A stretch of 53,080 nt of DNA from Mesorhizobium sp. M2E.F.Ca.ET.219.01.1.1. GTDB taxonomy: Bacteria; Pseudomonadota; Alphaproteobacteria; Rhizobiales; Rhizobiaceae. The notes under the pieces were generated by a model. It was not told where the DNA came from, ran no database searches, and saw nothing but the letters and a program-made list of their open reading frames with translations. Shown one piece after another: positions 17,004 through 24,827 of the stretch. Where the stretch lies: the NCBI RefSeq assembly GCF_004016445.2, contig NZ_SADT02000013.1, positions 1 to 53,080 on the forward strand. The letters are read 5' to 3'. Made by a program: the position numbers and the translations under genes. The stretch's first letter is position 1. Each line of letters opens with the position of its first letter.

Positions 17004-17074
17004 TGTAAAGAATCGTTACATTCGAATTTTACGTTTGTAATATTTCATAATTATTCGCATACGCAAAATATTAC
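17004..17074. promoter_or_regulatory. AT-rich region with inverted repeats, candidate activator sites
   Basis: Upstream of the sigma-54 promoter is an AT-rich stretch with three inverted repeats: TGTAA-N7-TTACA (17004-17020), TTACGTTTGTAA (17029-17040) and 9-bp arms GTAATATTT/AAATATTAC (17037-17045 and 17066-17074). They lie about 100-170 bp from the -24 element, the usual distance for enhancer-bound activators. An ACTGATCAGT palindrome (16930-16939) is nearer. The 16616-17168 gap otherwise holds no gene. Confidence 0.5.
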
Positions 17075-17168
17075 TTCGCAAGCGCAGCATAATCATTTGT
17101 CGACAACTTGCAAAGCCGACCCTATCCTTTAATGCACATGCAGGCGAAGCGCAGCCGACGGAACGACT

Positions 17169-17633
17169 ATGCCTGGGAAAGACGACCTCCCCCTGCCGGG
17201 GCGCCAAGAGCAAGACGACGTCACGTCCGAGCTGGTCCGCCTGATGCCGCGCGACCTGGTGTTCACCATGCGCTTCCTCGGCGAGAGCCAGAATCTTTTG
17301 CAGCGGCATTTCCGGGGTTTCATGGAAGCCGAGATGGCGGCGGCGGGCATGACTGAGGAAACGCATCCCATGATCCATGCCTTCATCGAACGGCACGCGC
17401 TGCTGATGCGCGATTTCGTCTTCTCGGGCGTCGCGCTTACCCGCCAGTTCCGGATTGAAGAGGTCGAGCGCCTGATTGGCGACAGCACCTCGCTGCTGCG
17501 CGTCGACATCTGGGACCAGCTCAGGGGCCACATCGCCATGGCCGAGCGGCAATTCCGGAGCCAGGTTCCCGGCCTGCCCCAGCTTTTGTCGGGCTGGGCT
17601 GCGTCGGCGGAGACGCCGCCGGGCGACCGTTGA
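17169..17633 (+). CDS. unknown helical protein, first gene of the block divergent from mimA
   Basis: A 154-aa protein I do not recognise. It is predicted all-helical: DVTSELVRLMPRDLVFTMRF, then QNLLQRHFRGFMEAEMAAAG, HPMIHAFIERHALLMRDFVF and a final DIWDQLRGHIAMAERQFRSQ. Several histidines lie in the second and third helices. It has no signal peptide or membrane helix. It is the first plus-strand gene across the intergenic region from mimA and probably starts a transcript running to 19627. Codon use matches the neighbours, so it looks like a real gene. Confidence 0.7.
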   Translation: MPGKDDLPLPGRQEQDDVTSELVRLMPRDLVFTMRFLGESQNLLQRHFRGFMEAEMAAAGMTEETHPMIHAFIERHALLMRDFVFSGVALTRQFRIEEVERLIGDSTSLLRVDIWDQLRGHIAMAERQFRSQVPGLPQLLSGWAASAETPPGDR

Positions 17634-17641
17634 GGATGCCG

Positions 17642-17905
17642 TCAATGCCGCGAAACAGAGCCGCCCCACGCTCCCAGGATCACCGACGGATCTTCCCGCA
17701 ACGCCTTGTGCGCATCGGCCATAAGCGCGACCAGCACCTCTTTCGGCAAGCCGTTCAGGGCGGCTTGCGCGGCGCGAACCGCCGTCGCATTCGACTCCCG
17801 CGCGGCCTCGGCGATCGCCAGGGAGCAAGGATGCTGTTGGCCCAACCGCTTCTCGGCCGCCGCGTGCAGCGCCTGGAAGAACGTCCTGCCGGTGGTCTCG
17901 AACAT
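17642..17905 (-). CDS. small helical protein on the opposite strand
   Basis: An 87-aa frame starting MFETTGRTFFQALHAAAEKR and continuing with NATAVRAAQAALNGLPKEVL and LMADAHKALREDPSVILGAW. The start at 17905 has GGAG nine nt upstream. Amphipathic helices and normal codon bias favour coding here over the overlapping plus-strand frames, which read as Arg/Pro-rich noise. It fills the gap between two plus-strand genes exactly, ending 8 nt from one and starting 44 nt from the other. I do not recognise the family. Confidence 0.55.
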   Translation of the reverse strand: MFETTGRTFFQALHAAAEKRLGQQHPCSLAIAEAARESNATAVRAAQAALNGLPKEVLVALMADAHKALREDPSVILGAWGGSVSRH

Positions 17906-17949
17906 CTCAGGTTTTCTCCGGTGCCCAGCCCGCAGCAAGGAGGATCGCG

Positions 17950-18255
17950 ATGACGGACACCTCGTCTGTGCGCGTGGAATTGCTGGAGAGGCGCCTGTCG
18001 CTGGTGGTGGCCCTGTCGGGGCTGAATGCCGAGACCCTGAAATGGACCCAGCTCCTGGGCGCGATCGAAATGGACATCCAGCGGATCGAACTCGAGCTCG
18101 ACCGAAATGGCGCCTCCGAGCAACTGGTGCGGGACTTGCATGGCGCGGAAACGAGCGCCGCCTCGATACGCACCGCGTTGTCGGACTGCGAGGAGCGCAT
18201 CGCCGCCGCCGAGCGGCAGGTGGATGAGGTCGACCGCCTGCTGGCCACGGCCTGA
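17950..18255 (+). CDS. small coiled-coil protein
   Basis: A 101-aa protein with nearly continuous heptad character: VELLERRLSLVVALSGLNAE, EMDIQRIELELDRNGASEQL and CEERIAAAERQVDEVDRLLA. The ATG at 17950 has a clear GGAG upstream. It has no signal peptide. It is likely an oligomerising or scaffold-type protein and lies 23 nt before the WD40-like gene, so the two products may interact. The family is unknown to me. Confidence 0.7.
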   Translation: MTDTSSVRVELLERRLSLVVALSGLNAETLKWTQLLGAIEMDIQRIELELDRNGASEQLVRDLHGAETSAASIRTALSDCEERIAAAERQVDEVDRLLATA

Positions 18256-18278
18256 TAGGAATGAAGGGAACCTGAAGC

Positions 18279-19406
18279 GTGAACCAGCAAAATATGCGCA
18301 ATCTGACATTGTTCGACCTGCTCGCCAGAAGCTGGGCGCTGCCGTCGGCCGTCGAGACCCTGCAGTTCAGTGCCGACAGCTCCGTTGCGGCCTTCGCCTG
18401 CACGGGCGGCACGATCGCCCTTGCCGCGCTCTCCGACCCTGAACCGCCGGAGTCGCGCATCAGGGTAAGCGGCGATCTCGGCCAGACGACCATCCGGCCC
18501 CGTGAGAAACCACCGGCGCCACTCATCGTCACCGAGCGTCTTTGCGACGGCGCGCCCTTGATTGCAGCGTCCGCCCAATCGGGTTTCCTCGCAGGAGCGT
18601 CGGACGGCAGGGTCGTGCGCGCCACCGCGACCGGAGAGATCGACGATACGGACATCCGGCTGGACGCAATCGTGGCCCTCGATCACGCCCGCGGGCAAGG
18701 CGTGACGGCGGTCAGCGACGGCGCGGACGTCTTTCTTGCAATGGCTTCGGGCGGCATCATCCGCTCGCTGGTGCGGCACGGTAGCGGCAATGTCGCGGCG
18801 CTTGGTTTTTCTCCTTCCGGGCGGCAGCTTGCCGTATGCCGCGGCAACGAGATTTCGATCTGGACCCTCGTGGGGGAACCTGCCCTGATCCGGACGATCG
18901 GTTTCCCGCAGGCGCCGGCAGCGGCACGGTGGAGCGCCGACAGCGAATGGATCGCCTGCCCGCTGGCCTCCGGCGGATTCGGTGTCGCCCGCCTGGTGGA
19001 CGGGAAGGCAGGCACGGTCGGCGAATTCCCCGCCCTGGTGCGCGCCGTGTCGTGGAGCGAACGCGCCGATGCGCTGATTGCCTCCGGCGCTTTCCGCATC
19101 GCGGCCTGGTCGATGAAGCTTCCGCCGCTTGAGGGTGAGACCGGAGGCGCGCTCGTCACCGGACGTCCCGGCCTGGTGGTGGTCGAGACGGTGGCCGGCC
19201 ATCCGACCCGGCCGCTCGCGGCCGCCGGCTTCGCCAATGGTCAGATCGTCGTCGCCCGGATCGGCGAGCGTGACGAACTTCTGGTCAAGCCGTCCGGCGG
19301 AGCTGTCACGGCCCTGGCCTGGTCCGCCGATGGTCGCCATCTGGCGGCGGGCACGACGGACGGCGGCGCCAGCCTCATCACATTCCCCGCCCAGATGTTC
19401 AAGTGA
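18279..19406 (+). CDS. WD40-like beta-propeller protein
   Basis: A 375-aa protein from a GTG start with GGGAA upstream. It contains repeated beta-blade units of WD40 type: VETLQFSADSSVAAFACTGG, NVAALGFSPSGRQLAVCRGN, AAARWSADSEWIACPLASGG, VRAVSWSERADALIASGAFR and VTALAWSADGRHLAAGTTDG. Six or seven blades fit the length. There is no signal peptide, so a cytoplasmic assembly platform is likely. Its stop overlaps a GTG of the next frame, and the block is probably one operon. Bacterial WD40 proteins mostly serve as protein-binding scaffolds; the partner here is unknown, with the monooxygenase an obvious candidate from position. Confidence 0.75.
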   Translation: MNQQNMRNLTLFDLLARSWALPSAVETLQFSADSSVAAFACTGGTIALAALSDPEPPESRIRVSGDLGQTTIRPREKPPAPLIVTERLCDGAPLIAASAQSGFLAGASDGRVVRATATGEIDDTDIRLDAIVALDHARGQGVTAVSDGADVFLAMASGGIIRSLVRHGSGNVAALGFSPSGRQLAVCRGNEISIWTLVGEPALIRTIGFPQAPAAARWSADSEWIACPLASGGFGVARLVDGKAGTVGEFPALVRAVSWSERADALIASGAFRIAAWSMKLPPLEGETGGALVTGRPGLVVVETVAGHPTRPLAAAGFANGQIVVARIGERDELLVKPSGGAVTALAWSADGRHLAAGTTDGGASLITFPAQMFK

Positions 19407-19432
19407 CGGGCGACAACGAACAGGAGGAAACG

Positions 19433-19627
19433 ATGCAGATACAACAGACACAGTTGACCCCGGAAGAAGTGAGCAAGGACGATTTCTTCCAGCAGCTTGC
19501 CAAGCTGTCGGAAGAGATGGTGGCCAGGCACGGCAAGGACTTTTCGATGGGCGCGCTGGTGCTCGCGGCCCGCTGGATCGCGGAAAACCGCATCGGCGGC
19601 GAAGCGCGCGCGGGGAAGCCATCGTGA
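19433..19627 (+). CDS. small unknown protein after the WD40 gene
   Basis: A 64-aa protein starting at the ATG at 19433, six nt after GGAGG. It reads MQIQQTQLTPEEVSKDDFFQ and then KLSEEMVARHGKDFSMGALV, an acidic helical peptide with no membrane segment. It closes the plus-strand block and converges on a ribbon-helix-helix gene. The family is unknown to me; its strong ribosome site and codon bias support expression. Confidence 0.65.
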   Translation: MQIQQTQLTPEEVSKDDFFQQLAKLSEEMVARHGKDFSMGALVLAARWIAENRIGGEARAGKPS

Positions 19628-19674
19628 CGGCCCCATGCCGCGGCGGCGCCGCGGCTGGCAACCCAGCAAAGGCG

Positions 19675-19968
19675 TCACGCCGGCGGATGCCGGCGGATTG
19701 CCATCTCGGCGCGCTCCCCCAGGTAGATGAGGCAGACCGTGCGCAGGAGCGACGCGAAGTTCGCGACCTCGCCGTGCAGATCCACGGCCTCGTCGTAAAG
19801 CAAGGCGACGAGGCGCGATACCGACATACCTTCGCCGGCGGCAATGGCATCCAGTATTTCCCAGAACGCGGTCTCCAGCCTGATGCTGGTCGACTGTCCC
19901 GAGATGCGCAGGGACCGGCTGGTCTGCGTGAAGCGACGCGGATCCTGCCTGGCCAGGAGCTTGCACAT
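19675..19968 (-). CDS. ribbon-helix-helix domain protein (RHH_4 type)
   Basis: A 97-aa protein with the RHH_4 pattern: a beta strand TSRSLRISGQSTSIRLETAF followed by WEILDAIAAGEGMSVSRLVA and LLYDEAV. Members are presumed DNA-binding regulators, often with a Cys/Met-rich N-terminus (MCKLLARQDPRRF here). The ATG at 19968 is close behind GGGAGG. The gene converges on the small 64-aa gene and lies downstream of adh on the same strand with a 224-nt gap. It could autoregulate or control the block; its target is unknown. Confidence 0.75.
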   Translation of the reverse strand: MCKLLARQDPRRFTQTSRSLRISGQSTSIRLETAFWEILDAIAAGEGMSVSRLVALLYDEAVDLHGEVANFASLLRTVCLIYLGERAEMAIRRHPPA

Positions 19969-20192
19969 GTCTCCTCCCGGTGTCCTTTGGGGAGCGGCGC
20001 CGATCCGGGCGCAGGTCGCCCAGGTCTTGTTTGCGCGGCTCCAGCTTTCATTGATGCCAATGGACGACATTGTGGCCCCCCGATACGCGGAAGCGGCACG
20101 AGGCAACCGCATGCGGCCTCGCGACATGGTTCGGCTTCCATGCCTGGTCGCGCGGCAATCGCACGACCAGGCTCGGGATCGCATCCCCCTCG

Positions 20193-21245
20193 TCAGGGAA
20201 TGAGCACCGCCCGGCCGTGGATCTTGCCGTGATGGAGATCATGCAGCGCCCTGTTGGCGTCGGTGAGCCGGTATTCGACCGTCGTCAGGTCGACCAGGCC
20301 GCGATCGGCCAGCGCCATGAGCTCGACGAGCTCGGCCCAGGTGCCGACCAGATTGCCGATGATGTTCTTCTCGGTGATGACCATGTCGACGGTCGGAACC
20401 TTGATGTCCTCGCCATAGCCGACGACGTAGTAGCTGCCCATCGGCCGGGTCATCGCCAAGCCCTTGGCGGTGGTGCCCTTCTCGCCGACGAAGTCGATAA
20501 CAGCCTCGGCGCCCTGGCCATCCGTCAATGCCAGCACGGCCTCCACCTCGTTGCCGTCCGCCTTGACCAGCTTGTCAGCGCCGATGCGTCCGGCGAGCGT
20601 CAGCGAGTCGTCCGATTTGTCGACGACGATCACGTCCGCCGCGCACATCGCCTTGAGGCACTGGATGCCTATATGCCCCAGGCCGCCGGCGCCGATCACC
20701 ACGCAGCTTTCGCCCGGCAGCAAATGCCGGCTCGCCTTCTTGCCGGCGCGGTAAGCCGTCAGGCCCGCATCTGCGTAGGGCGCGACATCCTTCGGCGCCA
20801 GCGTCTTCGGCAGCGCCACGATGTTGCGCTCGGAGGTGCAAAGATATTCGGCGTAGCCGCCATTGCAGTCGAGCCCCGGAAATTTTCCAGAGCCATGCAT
20901 GTCGAAGCCGCGACGGCATGCCAGGCAGGTGCCGCCGGAAATCTTCGGATGGACGATGACCGGGTCGCCGACCTTGATGCCTTCCACTTCCTTGCCGATC
21001 GCCTCGACCCAGCCGGCGTTCTCGTGGCCCATGATCAGCGGCAGCAGGGCGTCTCCGGTCGGATCCATATGCGGGCGCCATACGCCTTCGATGATGTGCA
21101 GGTCCGTCCGGCAAACGCCGGCGCCGCCGATACGCACGATCACATCCGTGGATCTGGTGATCTTCGGGTCCGGGACCTCCTGCTGGGAAACCCATTCGCT
21201 CCCGGTCAGGCTGTCGTCATATCTGGTGAGAACCTGGGCTTTCAT
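20193..21245 (-). CDS. adh: zinc-dependent NAD(P) alcohol dehydrogenase
   Basis: A 350-aa medium-chain dehydrogenase. The catalytic zinc site is GVCRTDLH with GHENAGWVEAIG; the structural-zinc loop is reduced (CLACRRGFDMHGSGKFPGLD), keeping only part of the four-Cys set. The cofactor domain has VIGAGGLGHIGIQCLKA and an aspartate (VVDKSD) that suits NAD. A homologous dehydrogenase in the mycobacterial mim cluster is thought to oxidise 2-propanol to acetone, and this is the likely role. It is read from its own sigma-54 promoter 53 nt upstream, so it should be induced with the mim operon. Confidence 0.9.
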   Translation of the reverse strand: MKAQVLTRYDDSLTGSEWVSQQEVPDPKITRSTDVIVRIGGAGVCRTDLHIIEGVWRPHMDPTGDALLPLIMGHENAGWVEAIGKEVEGIKVGDPVIVHPKISGGTCLACRRGFDMHGSGKFPGLDCNGGYAEYLCTSERNIVALPKTLAPKDVAPYADAGLTAYRAGKKASRHLLPGESCVVIGAGGLGHIGIQCLKAMCAADVIVVDKSDDSLTLAGRIGADKLVKADGNEVEAVLALTDGQGAEAVIDFVGEKGTTAKGLAMTRPMGSYYVVGYGEDIKVPTVDMVITEKNIIGNLVGTWAELVELMALADRGLVDLTTVEYRLTDANRALHDLHHGKIHGRAVLIP

Positions 21246-21297
21246 TGTTGTCTCCTCCGCGGGACCGAGCATTGCGTCGGCCTTCGACAAGGAGATC

Positions 21298-21313
21298 AGC
21301 AACCTGCATGCCA
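21298..21313 (-). promoter_or_regulatory. sigma-54 promoter of the alcohol dehydrogenase gene
   Basis: The minus strand reads TGGCATG-CAGG-TTGCT, one base from the consensus TGGCACG-N4-TTGCT. Transcription would start near 21287, about 42 nt before the ATG, with GAGGAG as ribosome site. It pairs with the perfect site before mimA. Confidence 0.85.
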
Positions 21314-21377
21314 GATAACAAACCCCAATGAAATCAACGTTTTGAGATTCAGACCCCGACGCGAGGCCGTTCATCGG

Positions 21378-21406
21378 CTGAACAATTCCGGGCGCAAGCT
21401 GTTCAG
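21378..21406. promoter_or_regulatory. inverted repeat, candidate activator site for adh
   Basis: Arms CTGAACA (21378-21384) and TGTTCAG (21400-21406) enclose 15 nt. The repeat lies about 65-95 bp upstream of the adh sigma-54 promoter and about 66 bp before the divergent activator ATG, a sensible place for an enhancer and for autoregulation. It differs from the repeats in front of mimA. Confidence 0.5.
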
Positions 21407-21471
21407 TTTCCAGCCAAGCTCAAGTCGACGTCGCGGCGCTTCATGCGAACGCGCAGCGCAGTGGAGGGACC

Positions 21472-23328
21472 ATGTTGCACCCGTCTGGAATTGATCGCGC
21501 GCGTCAGGCCCTGGAACGCGGAGACAGGCTGCCGGGCGGAACGCTGCCGGCGGCGATCGCCGAGAGCTGGCAGCGCTGCCGCGATTTGGGGCTCGATCCC
21601 CGCTCGATCCCGAACGGCGAGGTGACCGCCTTTGCCGAGGTGACGCGAAAGCGCGAAAAGGTCGCGGCCCTCCGCCGGCTGGCACTGGCGGAGATGAAGC
21701 TGCTGCATTCCCAGATCGCCGGATCGAATTTCATCATCGCGCTCGGCGATGCCGAAGGCATGGTGCTGGACACGATCAGCGACCAGCACTTCGCCGACAG
21801 CACCGCCGGCCGGTCCGTCATCCCCGGCAGCACATGGAGCGAGGCTCGCTACGGCACCAACGCGCTTGGACTGGCGGCGGCCGGCAAGGAGGCCGTCGCT
21901 GTCTACGGGCGCGAGCATTATTTCACCTGCCACGGCCATCTGAGCTGCATGGCCGCGCCCATCCTCGATTCGAACGGCCGGATCCTCGGCCTTCTCGACG
22001 CCTCCTGCTCCAACGAGGCTCGCCAGCAGCATACGCACGCGCTGGTGCGCATGGCCGCCGCGCAGATCGAGAACGGCCTGATCTTCCAGGAACGCGCTGA
22101 GTGCTTCATCCTGGCCTTTCACCCGCGCGCCGAATATCTGGACACGCTTTCGGCCGGCCTGGTCGCCGTCTCGCGCGACGGCGAGGTGATCTCGCTCAAC
22201 AGGCCCGGCACCTCGCTGCTCGCGGGTCTTCCCGCGGCCGCGGGCAGCCATTTCGACCACTTGTTCGAGGCAAGCTTCGGAGCCACGATCAGCGGCCTGC
22301 TCAATGGTGGCGTAACCACCATCCGCGACCGGGCGGGCAGCGGCGTGTTCATGGTATGCCGCCAGATAGCGCCGGGAGGACGCGTATCACCGGCGCGGCC
22401 GTCCGGGGTCGCGCCGGCGGCCCACGTTGACCATGCGCCCGATTTCGTTTGCGAGGACCGCAGCTTGAAGCGGGCCGTGGCAGAGATCGGCCGGGCCGCC
22501 GCGCTGCGCATGCCGATCCACATCACCGGCGAGACGGGAACGGGCAAGGAGTTGATGGCGCGCCATGTCCACACCGTCAGCGGCAGGAAAGGCGAATTCG
22601 TCGCCGTTAACTGCGGCGCGGTGCCGGAGCAGCTCTTCATAGCCGAGATTTTCGGACATGAGCGCGGCGCATATACCAACGCCCGCAGCGAGGGATCGCC
22701 CGGCCTCGCGCGCCTCGCCGACCGGGGCACGCTGTTCCTCGACGAGGTCGCCGACATCCCCCTGCCCGCCCAGACCGCGCTGCTGCGCTTCCTCGATTCC
22801 ATGGAAGTCCGCGCGGTCGGCGGACAACACACGCACAGGGTGGATGTGCAGATCGTCTCCGCCACCAACCGAGATCTTTCCGAAATGGTTGCCGAGCGCA
22901 GCTTCCGCGCCGATCTTCTCTATCGGCTCAACGCCTTCACGCTGCATCTGCCGCCCCTGAGAGCACGTTCCGATTTCGCGCTGATCGTACGGCACCTGAT
23001 GCGCAAGCTGGCGCCGGACGCAGCCATCACCGACGCCGCGATCATGGCACTTTCGCTGCGGAAATGGCCCGGCAACATCCGCGAGCTCCAGGCCGCGCTG
23101 CAGCGTGCGCTGGTCCGCGGGGTGGATTTCGTCGACGAAGGATCTTTCGACGATTGCTCGCCGCGGGACGAAACGGACAGTTGCGAAGCCTGCCGCGGAA
23201 ACCCGCTCGACGAGAACAGATGCCGCGAAATTCGCCGGGCCTATCGCGATGCATCCGAAAATATCTCGAAGACGGCCCGCCGGCTCGGTCTTTCGCGAAC
23301 GACTGTGTACAAGCATCTCGGCCTGTGA
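21472..23328 (+). CDS. AcoR-like sigma-54-type activator with altered GAFTGA loop
   Basis: A 618-aa enhancer-binding-type protein divergent from adh. An N-terminal GAF-like sensor (IIALGDAEGMVLDTISDQHF, then ARYGTNALGLAAAGKEAVAV) precedes an AAA+ domain with Walker A GETGTGKE at 353-360 and Walker B TLFLDE near 420. The sigma-54 contact loop, expected GAFTGA, reads GAYTNA at 399-404. A Cys-rich CEACRGNPLDENRC stretch lies before the Fis-type helix-turn-helix (ISKTARRLGLSRTTVYKHLG). The Phe to Tyr change is tolerated in known proteins, but Gly to Asn is unusual and could weaken sigma-54 remodelling. It probably governs adh. Confidence 0.85.
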   Translation: MLHPSGIDRARQALERGDRLPGGTLPAAIAESWQRCRDLGLDPRSIPNGEVTAFAEVTRKREKVAALRRLALAEMKLLHSQIAGSNFIIALGDAEGMVLDTISDQHFADSTAGRSVIPGSTWSEARYGTNALGLAAAGKEAVAVYGREHYFTCHGHLSCMAAPILDSNGRILGLLDASCSNEARQQHTHALVRMAAAQIENGLIFQERAECFILAFHPRAEYLDTLSAGLVAVSRDGEVISLNRPGTSLLAGLPAAAGSHFDHLFEASFGATISGLLNGGVTTIRDRAGSGVFMVCRQIAPGGRVSPARPSGVAPAAHVDHAPDFVCEDRSLKRAVAEIGRAAALRMPIHITGETGTGKELMARHVHTVSGRKGEFVAVNCGAVPEQLFIAEIFGHERGAYTNARSEGSPGLARLADRGTLFLDEVADIPLPAQTALLRFLDSMEVRAVGGQHTHRVDVQIVSATNRDLSEMVAERSFRADLLYRLNAFTLHLPPLRARSDFALIVRHLMRKLAPDAAITDAAIMALSLRKWPGNIRELQAALQRALVRGVDFVDEGSFDDCSPRDETDSCEACRGNPLDENRCREIRRAYRDASENISKTARRLGLSRTTVYKHLGL

Positions 23329-23574
23329 TCGGCGATCCAGCCTCGTGCGTTTTCCACGAACTTGCCTTCAATGTCTGCTTGGGGGCCAGGGAGAAGGTTG
23401 TTCATACCACCGGCATTGGGCGCAGAGCTGCCTTTTTCCGCATCTGGCCTTTGCCCTACTCTACTCCGCCTTGGGGACCAGCCAACCGTCCGCAATAGAA
23501 CAATGGCTTGCCTTAAAAGGAGTGATACATCGCGCCTAGGCGTCCTAACTCGCTCGATTGGTGCCCTTAAACGC

Positions 23575-23638
23575 AAAAACCGCCCCGGTTAGACCGGGAC
23601 GGTAATTGATTTATGATAAAATTGGTTGCGGGGACAGG
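23575..23638 (-). repeat. copy of the tRNA-fMet 3' end plus rrn terminator
   Basis: These 64 bases match 52491-52554 at 62 positions and in the same orientation. On the minus strand they contain the last 16 or so bases of tRNA-fMet including CCA, an AT-rich linker and the terminator hairpin. Beyond the tRNA 3' end homology stops; on the other side it continues more weakly for about 60 nt (the 23510-23550 stretch resembles 52370-52410). The rest of 23329-23699 holds no gene I can support. Confidence 0.75.
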
Positions 23639-23699
23639 TTTCCGGGGACGGCTGAGATTGAATGCTCGCCGCCACTTTTGTAGGCCAGGCAGCACCGAA

Positions 23700-24557
23700 C
23701 TACCCGAGAGTTTGGCTCGCTAGAGCGTAAGTTTTCGGACTAGCCTCACCGAGGGCGGCAAAATCGGTGAGGCGTTTGCCCAACGACATGGTCAGCACCG
23801 TGTCGAAGACCGGCATTGCGGCATGCGAGAGAAAGGCGGCGAACTCGCCCCTGTCCATGTGGGTGTCGACGCGAAGGAAAGTCCCCGAATGGTCGGCCAC
23901 GTGCGGCCGGAGGACCGCCACGGCGTCGGCATCGCTTTCTGCCACGACCGGCCCCACAACATGGCCCCGCCCGAAGGGCCTGCAGAGCGCGAAAGCGCTC
24001 AGCTTGTTTCCGTCGAAAAGCCCGTAGCCGACCGAATGCGCAAAGAGCTTTTCAATGAGTGCCGGCCGCTTCACGCCAAAGCCCGCCGCGTCGAGCGCGA
24101 TCGCCGCCGGAATATCGCTTGCGTCCAGAGTTCGGATGTCGCCGGACGCCTCCGCCAGGCTCCTTGTTGTCGGCACGCGGGCGATTCCCTGGCATTGGTA
24201 GACGGTTTTCTCCGGCTGGAAGTCGAGCGAGAGATAGAGCCGCCGTGCGGCTCGGGTCGCATTGAGGCGCAGGTCGTGCCCGGGAACCTTGTCGAAGACC
24301 CGCTTCATCAGCCACTGCGCCGCCCCCAGCGTCTGAAGCCGAGGCGAGGTGATCACCATGCCGATGGTTGCGAAATCGGAGCCGTGCTCAAACCACATGG
24401 CGGAACCCAGAACGCGGCCGATCTCGTCGAGCGCCACGAAGCCTCGTCCCGTTTCGCGCAGGAATTGCCAGTCCTCGGCCCGATGCGGCCACCCCACCGA
24501 CAGGGAGAGCGCATGCAAGCGGTCCAGCTCGACGGCTTCGATGTCGGCGATCCGCAT
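23700..24557 (-). CDS. GNAT-family N-acetyltransferase (two-domain)
   Basis: A protein of about 285 aa, with the ATG at 24557 used here; a TTG at 24578 aligns better with the paralogue at 33767 and may be the true start. The N-terminal half has the GNAT pattern (VGWPHRAEDWQFL, GSAMWFEHGSDFATIGMVIT, then a degenerate acetyl-CoA loop). The C-terminal half is a second domain with FALCRPFGRGHVVGPVVAES and FLRVDTH, ending KTYALASQTLG. The paralogue at 33767 shares both halves. The substrate is unknown. It stands alone, reading toward the tRNA remnant. Confidence 0.75.
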   Translation of the reverse strand: MRIADIEAVELDRLHALSLSVGWPHRAEDWQFLRETGRGFVALDEIGRVLGSAMWFEHGSDFATIGMVITSPRLQTLGAAQWLMKRVFDKVPGHDLRLNATRAARRLYLSLDFQPEKTVYQCQGIARVPTTRSLAEASGDIRTLDASDIPAAIALDAAGFGVKRPALIEKLFAHSVGYGLFDGNKLSAFALCRPFGRGHVVGPVVAESDADAVAVLRPHVADHSGTFLRVDTHMDRGEFAAFLSHAAMPVFDTVLTMSLGKRLTDFAALGEASPKTYALASQTLG

Positions 24558-24827
24558 CGAGAAGGCATCGATTTTCAAGCTTTCGGACGGCTTCAATTCC
24601 TTGCCTCTGAAAGATTGCGTAGCGGGTGACGCAAACGCCCCTGCCAACGCTAAACAACCAGACCTATACGATTTGCTCGAATGCCGCGCGCCAACGCAAG
24701 ATTCGACTGAAACACTTCCGCTTTCGGCACGCAATCGCGAAAGAACGCGCCCATGCTCTGCGGCAATTCTGAAGTTATGGCCAGCGGGACCGAGCCCGCA
24801 AACCCGAAAATGCCTTGAGGGGCTGGA

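Noticed and set aside
14933..17008. A 691-codon open frame antisense to mimA
   Set aside because: It mirrors the mimA codon bias, is rich in Arg/His/Leu repeats with no family features, and lies opposite a gene with complete catalytic motifs.
17907..20141. A 744-codon open frame antisense to the coiled-coil and WD40-like genes
   Set aside because: Long antisense frames are expected at this GC content. The sequence is Arg/Pro/Ala-rich without motifs, while the plus strand has well placed ribosome sites and repeat structure.
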